Positions 25,757 through 32,731 of a DNA stretch of 64,000 nt are shown one piece after another; position 1 is the stretch's first letter, and every line of letters starts with the position of its first letter. Made by a program: the position numbers and the translations under genes. The DNA comes from Photobacterium gaetbulicola Gung47 (GTDB lineage Bacteria > Pseudomonadota > Gammaproteobacteria > Enterobacterales > Vibrionaceae), in the NCBI GenBank assembly GCA_000940995.1, contig CP005974.1, forward strand, positions 3,162,001-3,226,000, written 5' to 3'. Under the pieces are notes generated by a model. The model did no database searches, had not been told where the DNA came from, and saw only the letters and a program-made list of their open reading frames with translations.

Positions 25757-26659
25757 ATGTTAGTTGGACTAGATATTGGTGGAACCAAGATCGAAGGTGT
25801 AGCCCTCAATAACACAGATCATAATATTACAGCACGATACCGTGTAGCTACTGATAAATCCAGTTACGATTGCTTCTTAAACTCAGTCTCCAATGTGATT
25901 GAGAAGCTTAAAGCCCATGGAGATATAGACTCTCTTGGGATAGGATGCTGTGGTTCCGTTGGGTTGGATGGACTAATGCAAGGTGCAAACATTGCGGTAT
26001 TAAATGGCCGGAATTTTTTAGAGGATCTTAGAAACCTTTTCGACCATCCAGTACATATTGCAAATGATGCCGACTGCTTTGCCCTTTCTGAGTTCAGCAC
26101 TGGCGCAGCAAAGCATACAAATAATTCATGCGTTGCCCTCATCATTGGAACAGGTTGTGGCGCAGGCATTATACTTAATGGTGGACTAGTCACTGGTTTA
26201 AACAACTTAGGTGGCGAACTAGGGCATAACCCATTACCACATTTTCAACCAAACCAAGATGGGCAAGTCTTCACTTGTTATTGTGGCTCAAAAAATTGTA
26301 TTGAATCTTTTGTCTCTGGCACTGGATATTCTAGGACATTCTCTGAGAAATACTTTAGTGCAAGCTGTGAAGAGATCATGCAACTATATCGAGACGGAAA
26401 CAAGCAAGCAATTGATCACTTTGAACTATACTGCGATCAACTCGCTCGTGTATGTGGCTCCATCGTAAACATGGTCGACCCTGAGGTCATCGTACTTGGA
26501 GGGGGGATGTCAAATGTCAATGAAATATACCCCCGAGTGAATGCGAAGCTTATTCAGTATACATTCTCTAAGCAAGTGCGAACTCAGATTGTTAAGAACC
26601 AAAATGGTGATTCTTCCGGAGTGATTGGTGCCGCTTTACTACCATTAAAAAATATGTGA
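25757..26659 (+). CDS. ROK-family sugar kinase (possible mannokinase or glucokinase)
   Basis: A 300-residue ROK kinase. The phosphate loop is DIGGTKIEG (~6-14), the catalytic region has HIANDADCFALSEF, the IGTGCGAGIILNG motif follows, and the zinc site is GHNPL plus FTCYCGSKNCIESFVSGTGY. It phosphorylates a free hexose, probably the mannose or glucose left after GH130 or GH13 action. It is the last gene of the plus-strand arm and is followed by a terminator. Sugar specificity cannot be read from sequence. Confidence 0.88.
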   Translation: MLVGLDIGGTKIEGVALNNTDHNITARYRVATDKSSYDCFLNSVSNVIEKLKAHGDIDSLGIGCCGSVGLDGLMQGANIAVLNGRNFLEDLRNLFDHPVHIANDADCFALSEFSTGAAKHTNNSCVALIIGTGCGAGIILNGGLVTGLNNLGGELGHNPLPHFQPNQDGQVFTCYCGSKNCIESFVSGTGYSRTFSEKYFSASCEEIMQLYRDGNKQAIDHFELYCDQLARVCGSIVNMVDPEVIVLGGGMSNVNEIYPRVNAKLIQYTFSKQVRTQIVKNQNGDSSGVIGAALLPLKNM

Positions 26660-27312
26660 TCGTCATGTAAATCAAATTTTATGATTCGTAAATATCTAAA
26701 CTTTAACCTTAGCCATATTAATTCTGACTAGATCAGACACTTCAATTTGAAAAGAAGAGAGTTACCCACTCTTTTTGTTCGGTTTTAGCTGTCCTAACAC
26801 GAGCTTGTTTGATGAAACATAAGCACTAGTCATATGAATGGTACTCGCGCTGTCTTCACGACTTTATGAGCTTCGAAGCGTTTTACCCTCTATAGCAACA
26901 ACTTGACCTTCGGTAAGAGTATGTACCGATGACATCCAGTTGACGAAGCACTGTGCCCGTCCCAAAGATCGCCCCCGCTGCCATTTACGCCGAGGTCAAC
27001 AACTGCTATCCGTAGAAGACCAAGTTCAAGTTCGACCTCAGCCTAGTTGCCGGGGTGCGTTCGAGTGTAGCGGGATCTTTTTTATGGTGAGGCAGAAATA
27101 ATGACAGCCGTATTAAATAAATATTATTAACGACTTCCTACTACAGCACATTCTCATATATTAAAACCAGGTTCCCGGGCTGATTATTTTGTAAACCAAA
27201 ATCACACATTCATAAAACTCATGAATACATCAGCAAAAATAAGAGTAACATTCTCACGCAAATTACCCATAAAATATTGATTTATATCTAATAATAAACA
27301 TAAAGGTATAAC
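26660..27312. other. 653-bp spacer between ROK kinase and hemolysin
   Basis: After the operon terminator (26754-26776), a patch at ~26930-27090 is clearly more GC-rich than its surroundings and translates in one frame as two protein-like stretches split by a stop (KIAPAAIYAEVNNCYP, then KFKFDLSLVAGVRSSVAG). It may be a decayed gene, but no family is recognised. The last ~200 bp are very AT-rich and should hold the hemolysin promoter. Confidence 0.4.
26754..26776 (+). terminator. Intrinsic terminator of the lacI-manB-ATPase-ROK operon
   Basis: GAAGAGAGT pairs with ACTCTTTTT around a TACCC loop and ends in a T run, about 95 bases after the kinase stop. Confidence 0.7.
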
Positions 27313-29109
27313 ATGAAAAAAGTTACAAGCTCTTTCTTCGCCTTAAGTTTGCTGACGGCACCCGGTTCCGCTTGTTATGCATCTAACCTTGATCAAACCG
27401 ACCCTGTGGCGGATCTGATTCAGTCATCTACCGCCTACTTCCAACAAGAATGCCACCTGTACAGCCCAGAAAAAAACGTTCCGTCAAACTGTAATTACTA
27501 CGTCTTAAATCTGGCTGAAATAAGCGTTGATGAGAGAAGAGCGTTCACTTCTGAGCTGTTAGGGCTTGGTGTAGACAGTAAATATGTGCTGGTTACAAAG
27601 CCTAGCGATATTAATAAGCGGGCTATCTATCTTCTTGATGTACTTGACCCTGAATATATCGCATCCAGCCTGGAAACAGAGCTCAATAAGCGAAGCCTGA
27701 GTAAAAGGTCTGTCTCTCAGGACAGCGGCAACGTAATGGAGTTTATCGTCCACAGACGCTTCAATGTCGAAAGACAGGAGAAAGGAAACGTCACGCTGAA
27801 ATACAAAATTCGCTATTACAGCAAATCCCCTTTCTACGCACGCTCTGGCGATAAAGACAAGTATGTTGAGATCATCCTGGCAGAGGGTTCCGGTGTCGAT
27901 ATGGGATTGGCCGACAGCTGGTCTGATATTTACCGCCGCTGGGATCACAACAGCAACACCAACTATGTCTATAAAGAGTACCTGGACGCTATCGATGTCG
28001 GCATCAAGATTAACGACAGCGCGAAACTCTCTTCCGGCCAGATTTACCTAAATGATCTCTACCCGAGAATCCAGGACCAGGTCGAGTCCAAAATCGAAAA
28101 AGAAACCACTACCAGCATTAAAGTCGGCCTGGGATTTTCTCCCAAGATCCCAATCAAAGATATTGAGTACTCTTTCAGCGATAAATACAGCATCACCAAT
28201 AAGAAGCAGTTTGGGCTGGTCGCGAAAACCAATAAAGATGGCTACAACATCAAATATGTGAACAACAAATATGGTTCAGCTGTCGACCCGGAACACGGCT
28301 TCTGTGATTTGGGTACCGCTGATGGCTGGTGCTGGGACTACGATGAGCGCCGTGGTAACCCGTGGAACTTTGACAAGCTGAAGCAAAACAACTCGCTGGC
28401 AGTCAGCGGCCTGCGGCCTGATTTTATCGCCAAAATTGCGGCAAAAGAAGGAACCGGCGGCACGTCTGACATCGTGGTCAAAACCACGGTAGACAGCCTG
28501 GCGCTGTTTGGTCATAACCGCTGGATCATTGGCCGCCGCTACGCATCCGGCAGCCAGCTGTGGAACAACTCCGACAGCAACTCAAACTGGAAGACCGGCC
28601 GTGACTTTGAAAAACTGACATACTCTGATCAGTTTACCGTGACGGTCGACTGGAACAGCCCCTGGTTCCTGGGGGCTGACGCGGTTACAATCAAATCGAC
28701 TTACCTAAGCCAGCAGAATGCGCAGTGTCTGACTGTTGTCGGCAACAGCAGCCTGCAGTTTAAAGACTGTGTTGATGGCTCGAAGTCTCAGTCGTTCATC
28801 TACGATCAGGAGAAGAGATATCGCAGCGTTGCCAATATCAACCAGTGTCTGGAAACCGCAAATGGCCAGTTAACACTAAGCTCAGACTGCAGAGATGACT
28901 TCGCGCGAAACACCCAGATCTGGTACTGGCAGGAGCCAAATGGCTTTGCCAATGATGTTCTCTATACCGTAAACCATGACCGGACAATCAATGCGATAGA
29001 CGCATCAACCTCAGTGCCTGGCGTGCTTGTTCTCGGTGATTCAGAAGACAAGCCGGACAGCGTGCTATACACCAGCCGCTTTACGGACTTCAGTACCATT
29101 AAACCTTAA
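27313..29109 (+). CDS. Leukocidin-family pore-forming hemolysin (VVH/VCC type)
   Basis: A 598-residue secreted toxin. After a signal peptide (to ~24) comes a pro-domain (~27-125; PVADLIQSSTAYFQQECHLY, then YVLVTKPSDINKRAIYLLDV) like the N-terminal domain of Vibrio cytolysins. The leukocidin core follows (~135-470) with KVGLGFSPKIPIKDIEYSFSDKYSI as the likely stem region and WFLGADAVTIKSTYL closing it, then a ricin-type beta-trefoil (~475-590; QCLTVVGNSSLQFKDC, QCLETANGQLTLSSDC). It is longer than VVH (471) and shorter than VCC (741), which carries an extra lectin domain. The core is expected to form heptameric beta-barrel pores. No chaperone or lipase gene is adjacent, unlike vvhBA. Confidence 0.9.
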   Translation: MKKVTSSFFALSLLTAPGSACYASNLDQTDPVADLIQSSTAYFQQECHLYSPEKNVPSNCNYYVLNLAEISVDERRAFTSELLGLGVDSKYVLVTKPSDINKRAIYLLDVLDPEYIASSLETELNKRSLSKRSVSQDSGNVMEFIVHRRFNVERQEKGNVTLKYKIRYYSKSPFYARSGDKDKYVEIILAEGSGVDMGLADSWSDIYRRWDHNSNTNYVYKEYLDAIDVGIKINDSAKLSSGQIYLNDLYPRIQDQVESKIEKETTTSIKVGLGFSPKIPIKDIEYSFSDKYSITNKKQFGLVAKTNKDGYNIKYVNNKYGSAVDPEHGFCDLGTADGWCWDYDERRGNPWNFDKLKQNNSLAVSGLRPDFIAKIAAKEGTGGTSDIVVKTTVDSLALFGHNRWIIGRRYASGSQLWNNSDSNSNWKTGRDFEKLTYSDQFTVTVDWNSPWFLGADAVTIKSTYLSQQNAQCLTVVGNSSLQFKDCVDGSKSQSFIYDQEKRYRSVANINQCLETANGQLTLSSDCRDDFARNTQIWYWQEPNGFANDVLYTVNHDRTINAIDASTSVPGVLVLGDSEDKPDSVLYTSRFTDFSTIKP

Positions 29110-29119
29110 AGCCCTGATA

Positions 29120-29143
29120 GCCGCTCACTGACTGGTGAGCGGC
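29120..29143 (+). terminator. Stem-loop after the hemolysin gene
   Basis: Perfect 9-bp stem GCCGCTCAC/GTGAGCGGC with a 6-base loop, 10 bases past the stop. No T tract follows because the right arm runs straight into the duplicated ade sequence, suggesting the original downstream DNA was replaced at this point. Confidence 0.55.
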
Positions 29144-29200
29144 CTGGTCGATGTCGAGAAGTTTAAGCTGATTGATCTGCAGGCTGAAGCTCCGCTATAA
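29141..29200 (+). pseudogene. Adenine deaminase 3'-end fragment
   Basis: In frame, these 60 bases encode GLVDVEKFKLIDLQAEAPL and a stop, against GLVDVEKFQLIELQVEAPL in the intact ade. The three changes are conservative (Q/K, E/D, V/A) and other differences are silent, so it diverged under selection as part of a real ade gene before being cut off. No ade sequence is seen upstream of the hemolysin stem-loop. Confidence 0.85.
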
Positions 29201-29227
29201 CAACAAGCAACCCAATAACGCCACCAG
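29141..29227 (+). repeat. Direct repeat, copy B: ade 3' end plus terminator region
   Basis: A diverged copy (52/60 over the coding part) of 9647-9706, continuing through GCCACCAG at 29227. Unlike copy A, it keeps the full downstream terminator stem. It marks the right edge of a ~19.5 kb segment holding the mannoside locus and the hemolysin. Confidence 0.8.
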
Positions 29228-29241
29228 CTCTGCGGGTGGCG
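29219..29241 (+). terminator. Terminator inherited from an ade gene
   Basis: CGCCACC pairs with GGTGGCG around a 9-base loop, directly after the ade fragment. The left arm is also present after the intact ade gene (9726-9731 region), but its right arm is missing there. Confidence 0.55.
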
Positions 29242-29282
29242 TACTTCCTGCAAATTCTTTTCGATAAAATGAAACGGTTCGT

Positions 29283-29615
29283 TTAACGAAGCTCAAATGT
29301 ATCCAGTTTCGCTATGCTATGACTGATTATCTTCACCAAATCATCAGAGTCAGCACTGATCCCCCAATTCTCAGGCTGAAAAGCCAAGAACTTGATCACT
29401 CCTGTCGGTTTACTCACCTGAACATGGGCAAGCGGTATCACCTTTCCTGATGCACCTTCTAACGACTGAGACTCAACAACATAATACTGGTTAAGTAAAC
29501 TTGAACTAGTGGATACAAGGATTGAGAAGTCCACACCATTGCGTACAGTGAACGATTCACAAGTTTCAATGGCCTTTACCTTCAGCCTGTACATTGAAAG
29601 AGATTGCAATTTCAT
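29283..29615 (-). CDS. Hypothetical protein, 110 aa
   Basis: A small soluble protein with no recognised domain: an N-terminal strand-rich half (MYRLKVKAIETCESFTVRNGVDFSI), a central YYVVESQSLEG and a C-terminal helix (DDLVKIISHSIAKL). AAGGTG lies about 6 bases before ATG 29615, which supports it as a real gene. It is transcribed toward the hemolysin, downstream of another small minus-strand gene. Function unknown. Confidence 0.6.
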   Translation of the reverse strand: MKLQSLSMYRLKVKAIETCESFTVRNGVDFSILVSTSSSLLNQYYVVESQSLEGASGKVIPLAHVQVSKPTGVIKFLAFQPENWGISADSDDLVKIISHSIAKLDTFELR

Positions 29616-29728
29616 TGTTCACCTTACTCTTAATTCCCCTGAGCTTTGATACATTACAAACATGAATGAAAGCGAATCAAGCCATCCCAATAAAAAGAAT
29701 TTGCAGCTCTAAGAAAGCAGATCACTAC

Positions 29729-29893
29729 TTAATTTCTGGGGTTGAGTTTATTACGGCGCAGCTTCAGCCTTTCCTTTACTTCACCTAGGGTATAAACCCG
29801 CCCCTGCTCGATGTCCCGCTTAGACATTTTGACCAGCTCTAACAAGGCATGTGCCTCTCTTTCTTGTTTGTCCATCAAACCTGAATTCCTCAT
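29729..29893 (-). CDS. Small protein, 54 aa, antitoxin-like
   Basis: ATG at 29893 is preceded by GGAAG at the right distance, and the frame encodes 54 residues: an acidic/basic helix (MDKQEREAHALLELVKMSKRD) followed by EQGRVYTLGEVKERLK and a basic tail. The I/E-x-GRVY-x-x-x-EVKERL pattern resembles the C-terminal part of Phd/ParD-type antitoxins, but no toxin-like gene is adjacent (the 110 aa neighbour downstream is not recognisable as one). It may be an orphan antitoxin or a regulator. Confidence 0.55.
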   Translation of the reverse strand: MRNSGLMDKQEREAHALLELVKMSKRDIEQGRVYTLGEVKERLKLRRNKLNPRN

Positions 29894-30194
29894 TGTTACT
29901 TCCAGCGCAGACTATAGATGAAATGGTTCCACGCACAGCAAAGCTATTGAACCTATATGCCAATAACTATAGCAAAAGGGGAAGCAAAAACACTGGATAA
30001 ATAAACAGGCATGTACTAGTCTTGATGGGCCAAGTATAGAAAACTTGATGCACTGCAGCTGGGCTGAGATGGCGGCAACCATCTCAGCCCGTGTCGGCTG
30101 CCCACCCAATAGTCCTTACAGAACCCATGTCCAGCCGACGGGAAAAGTATACGCGATCCTGTCGGTAAAACACTATTTTGTATGGAGTTAACCG
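29894..30194. other. Integrase upstream region with strong inverted repeats
   Basis: No gene is supported here. A perfect 12-bp stem (GGGCTGAGATGG/CCATCTCAGCCC, 6-base loop) stands at 30061-30090. GTCGGCTG (30093-30100) and CAGCCGAC (30132-30139) form another inverted pair just before the integrase. The region could hold an attachment site or recombinase arm sites; no tRNA end is seen. Confidence 0.5.
30061..30090. repeat. Perfect 12-bp inverted repeat upstream of the integrase
   Basis: GGGCTGAGATGG and CCATCTCAGCCC are separated by CGGCAA. There is no T tract on either side, so a simple terminator is less likely than a structured recombination or regulatory element. Confidence 0.75.
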
Positions 30195-31349
30195 ATGGCC
30201 AATATCCGTATTCGCCCCAACGGGATCATCCAATATGATCTCTGTGTCTTTGGTGTCCGCTTCCGTGAAACCTCAGGCATGCCTGCTACCCCGTCCAATA
30301 TCAAGAAAGCCAAAGCCGTTCTCAAGCGCCTCAATGCAGAGCTGGCGCTGGGCAGTTTTGATTACAAGGACTTCTTCCCCCACAGCAAGAAAGTCGAAAA
30401 GTTTGAGTTATTAGTCAGAGCGCGAAACCCGGCAATCGCCGAGCCTTACTTTGATACGTACACCGAAGCATGGCTAGAGCGAAATAGCCACCAATGGAAA
30501 AACAGCTACCTCAAAGGTGTACACAGTATCCTGAACAACTATTTGCTGCCCGCTTTCAAAAACATATTGATCGATGCCATTACCCTCAAGGATGTGCAGA
30601 CCCTGCGCAGCCAGCTTTGTGCCCTGACGAACAAAGATGGCAAACGAAAGCTCAGCAACAAGCGGATCAATATCATTTTTGTGCCGCTTATCAGCATCTT
30701 GCACAGCGCGGCAGATGAGTTTGGTTTTCCCTACCCGCTCGATCGCCTGCAGCCTCTGCGTGAAGAGCCAAGCGATCCCAACCCCATGACCCAGGAGGAG
30801 GTTCAGCGCTTTATGGCCGCAGTCCCCTCTCGGTGGTATGACTATTACCTGATACGTTTCCATACCGGTATGCGCAGCTGTGAGGTACACGGGTTGAAAA
30901 AAGACTGTGTGGACTTCAATCACGGCCTCATCCGCGTACGACGAAATTGGGTGGCGGGAGAGCTCACGACGGTCAAAACCCCGAAATCAAACCGGGACAT
31001 CATCATGACGCCCACCGTTGAGGCTGCACTCAGACGAGCCGTCGAAGCAAGCCCGTCTGATTTTGTCTTCACGAACCCTAATGGCGCGCCACTCGATACC
31101 CGCTATATCAACCGGAAAGTCTGGTATCCCACGTTGAAAAAAGTGGGCCTGCCCAAAAGGCGGGGATACGAAACGCGCCATACCGCCGCCGTCCTTCACC
31201 TTGCGGCGCACGAAAACCCGCTTTATGTCTCTCGTCTGCTAGGCCATAGCTCGACCCAGATGCTCTACGAGGTGTATGCCCCGTATGTCATTAATGCAGC
31301 AAGGAAAGACGGCAGTGCATTTGATGCCATGATGGCAAGGGGGAAGTGA
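30195..31349 (+). CDS. Tyrosine recombinase / integrase with arm-binding N-terminus
   Basis: A 384-residue site-specific integrase. The N-terminal ~60 residues (IRIRPNGIIQYDLCVFGVRFRETSG) resemble the arm-type DNA-binding domain of phage-like integrases, then a core-binding domain (~85-180) and the catalytic domain: Arg in HTGMRSCE (R227), Lys in TVKTPKS (K261), YETRHTAA (R328; Tyr325 where many have His, as in related integrases), LLGHSS (H351) and the Tyr nucleophile in YEVYAPY (~361). GGAG precedes the ATG. It ends in TGATG coupling with the next gene. It should catalyse excision and integration of an element at this locus. Confidence 0.92.
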   Translation: MANIRIRPNGIIQYDLCVFGVRFRETSGMPATPSNIKKAKAVLKRLNAELALGSFDYKDFFPHSKKVEKFELLVRARNPAIAEPYFDTYTEAWLERNSHQWKNSYLKGVHSILNNYLLPAFKNILIDAITLKDVQTLRSQLCALTNKDGKRKLSNKRINIIFVPLISILHSAADEFGFPYPLDRLQPLREEPSDPNPMTQEEVQRFMAAVPSRWYDYYLIRFHTGMRSCEVHGLKKDCVDFNHGLIRVRRNWVAGELTTVKTPKSNRDIIMTPTVEAALRRAVEASPSDFVFTNPNGAPLDTRYINRKVWYPTLKKVGLPKRRGYETRHTAAVLHLAAHENPLYVSRLLGHSSTQMLYEVYAPYVINAARKDGSAFDAMMARGK

Positions 31350-31987
31350 TGGATAGGTTCGTAAGTATAGCCGCCCTGATTCACCACCTCAGGGCAGAGA
31401 AACCAGAAGTGGATCCTGAGCACCTCATCACCTTGGTTGCCCTCGGGGCCCAGTCAGCAAAATTACTGCACTTGCTCAAAGCCAGTGGACAACCATTGGG
31501 GACGATTCCGTCTGTTAGATTGCAGCAGGAATTAAGCCTGTATGGCCAACAGCGTTTTGATAGTCTAGCTGAGGAGCTAACACTCAAACGTCTGCTGCCC
31601 CTGATACATCCGCACAGCACAACCTCACCTTACTGGCTCACACCTTGGGCAATGCAGTCTCTCCATACCCATCCTGACTGGCTTTTTCTCATGTATTACT
31701 TCGAGTACTCATGGTATGCCATCAACGACGGCCACCTCATACTGGACAGTCTCTGGCAATGGCACCAGACGAGAGCCCTTACGCTCATCTGCTACCAACT
31801 ATTGATGGATTCAGGGCAGTGGGATGCCATCTATGGCAACGCCGTAGAAATCATCGCAATAGATCATAAAAGAAAAAGGTGCCTTGTGATGAGCCAGTCA
31901 CCAATTGAACGTAACCAACTTGGATACCATCATGAGTGGCGACCGTTAGACCACCGGTATCTAGAACGGCTATGCCATGGTACATGA
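31349..31987 (+). CDS. Integrase-coupled hypothetical protein, 212 aa
   Basis: A soluble helical protein with no recognised domain. It starts at ATG 31349, sharing TGATG with the integrase stop and preceded by GGGGGAAG; a GTG three bases upstream is the longer alternative. N-terminal IAALIHHLRAEKPEVDPEHLITLVALGAQ may form a small helical DNA- or protein-binding unit, and the centre is rich in Trp and Tyr (TPWAMQSLHTHPDWLFLMYYFEYSWYAINDG). Translational coupling suggests an accessory factor for recombination or its control. It ends in a strong terminator. Confidence 0.65.
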   Translation: MDRFVSIAALIHHLRAEKPEVDPEHLITLVALGAQSAKLLHLLKASGQPLGTIPSVRLQQELSLYGQQRFDSLAEELTLKRLLPLIHPHSTTSPYWLTPWAMQSLHTHPDWLFLMYYFEYSWYAINDGHLILDSLWQWHQTRALTLICYQLLMDSGQWDAIYGNAVEIIAIDHKRKRCLVMSQSPIERNQLGYHHEWRPLDHRYLERLCHGT

Positions 31988-32005
31988 CCACTCCCCTGTC
32001 ACCCC

Positions 32006-32032
32006 AGCGGTGGAGATTTCTCCACCGCTTTT
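32006..32032 (+). terminator. Intrinsic terminator after the integrase pair
   Basis: AGCGGTGGAG pairs perfectly with CTCCACCGCT around an ATTT loop and is followed by TTT. It closes the integrase two-gene transcript. Confidence 0.85.
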
Positions 32033-32047
32033 AACCAAGGCCTGATT

Positions 32048-32113
32048 ACGGAGAACCCTATTTTCTATTGACCATATGATATCGATTGTTACTTAAAATA
32101 TGCGGTTCTCCGT
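32048..32113. repeat. Inverted repeats ACGGAGAACC / GGTTCTCCGT
   Basis: ACGGAGAACC (32048-32057) and its complement GGTTCTCCGT (32104-32113) flank 46 bp of AT-rich DNA; similarity continues inward as an imperfect match (CTATTTT against GCATATTTT). The pair lies between the integrase terminator and the four-gene recombinase operon, a good place for an element end, recombinase site or operator. Confidence 0.7.
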
Positions 32114-32263
32114 TGCCAAAGATTATTTTGAACTGACTCTACATTCAATATCATCAAATCTAAATCACATTTTCATAATTCCGATGAACAATACTATTGA
32201 CACCAAGCAATGATTGGAAAAGGATTTTAAATACCATTCAATAAATAAACTTGGAAGGTGTTT

Positions 32264-32731
32264 ATGAAAATAAAGAAAAAATCGATTCCCCTTCCAAAAA
32301 TTGAGTCGGGCTACCATCCCTATGTATCTGAAATAATCAGACGTGATAAGAAGACAATTTGCCGAGCCGATCAACTTGATGACAACATCATCAATAACTT
32401 AATCCAGACAATGAATCTGCACGTTAGAGAAACCGATAAAGCAACATATCAAATAATCTCCCCCAACCTTATTTTCAACTCTCTTTTTCACCTACCAGCC
32501 CTAAAATCAAAATCACTTCAGGTCTCTGTCTTCTCATTTGACAGCCAAATCGAATTTCAAAATTATCTTGTTACTGAATTGCTCTACCGACCAGCAATGG
32601 AAAAACATGACTGTTTTGGCCACAACGTGGCTTCAAGGCATCAACTTTGCCAAAAGCTATTCAAGGTCCCTAGCAAACGACATATTGCACAAGTTGCTAA
32701 TATTCATCATTCAACATTGAGAATCAGTTAA
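32264..32731 (+). CDS. Small protein heading the recombinase operon, 155 aa
   Basis: ATG at 32264 has GGAAGG five bases upstream; the GTG at 32258 overlaps that site and is rejected. The protein is basic at the N-terminus (MKIKKKSIPLPKI) and ends with a segment that could form a helix-turn-helix (QKLFKVPSKRHIAQVANIHHSTLR). The middle (YQIISPNLIFNSLFHLP) loosely recalls ParB-like proteins, but I would not assign it. Its stop overlaps the next start as TAATG, so it is translated with the recombinase and probably helps bind DNA. Confidence 0.65.
   Translation: MKIKKKSIPLPKIESGYHPYVSEIIRRDKKTICRADQLDDNIINNLIQTMNLHVRETDKATYQIISPNLIFNSLFHLPALKSKSLQVSVFSFDSQIEFQNYLVTELLYRPAMEKHDCFGHNVASRHQLCQKLFKVPSKRHIAQVANIHHSTLRIS

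Noticed and set aside
29141..29227. ade repeats as integrase attachment sites (attL/attR)
   Set aside because: The copies differ at 8 of 60 positions and the nearest integrase lies outside the bounded segment, so a recent site-specific insertion is less likely than homologous recombination.
30474..30923. Minus-strand frame of 149 codons inside the integrase
   Set aside because: Antisense to a well-supported recombinase, with no ribosome-binding site or recognisable domain.
32258..32263. GTG start for the 155 aa protein
   Set aside because: The GTG overlaps the ribosome-binding site that serves ATG 32264.
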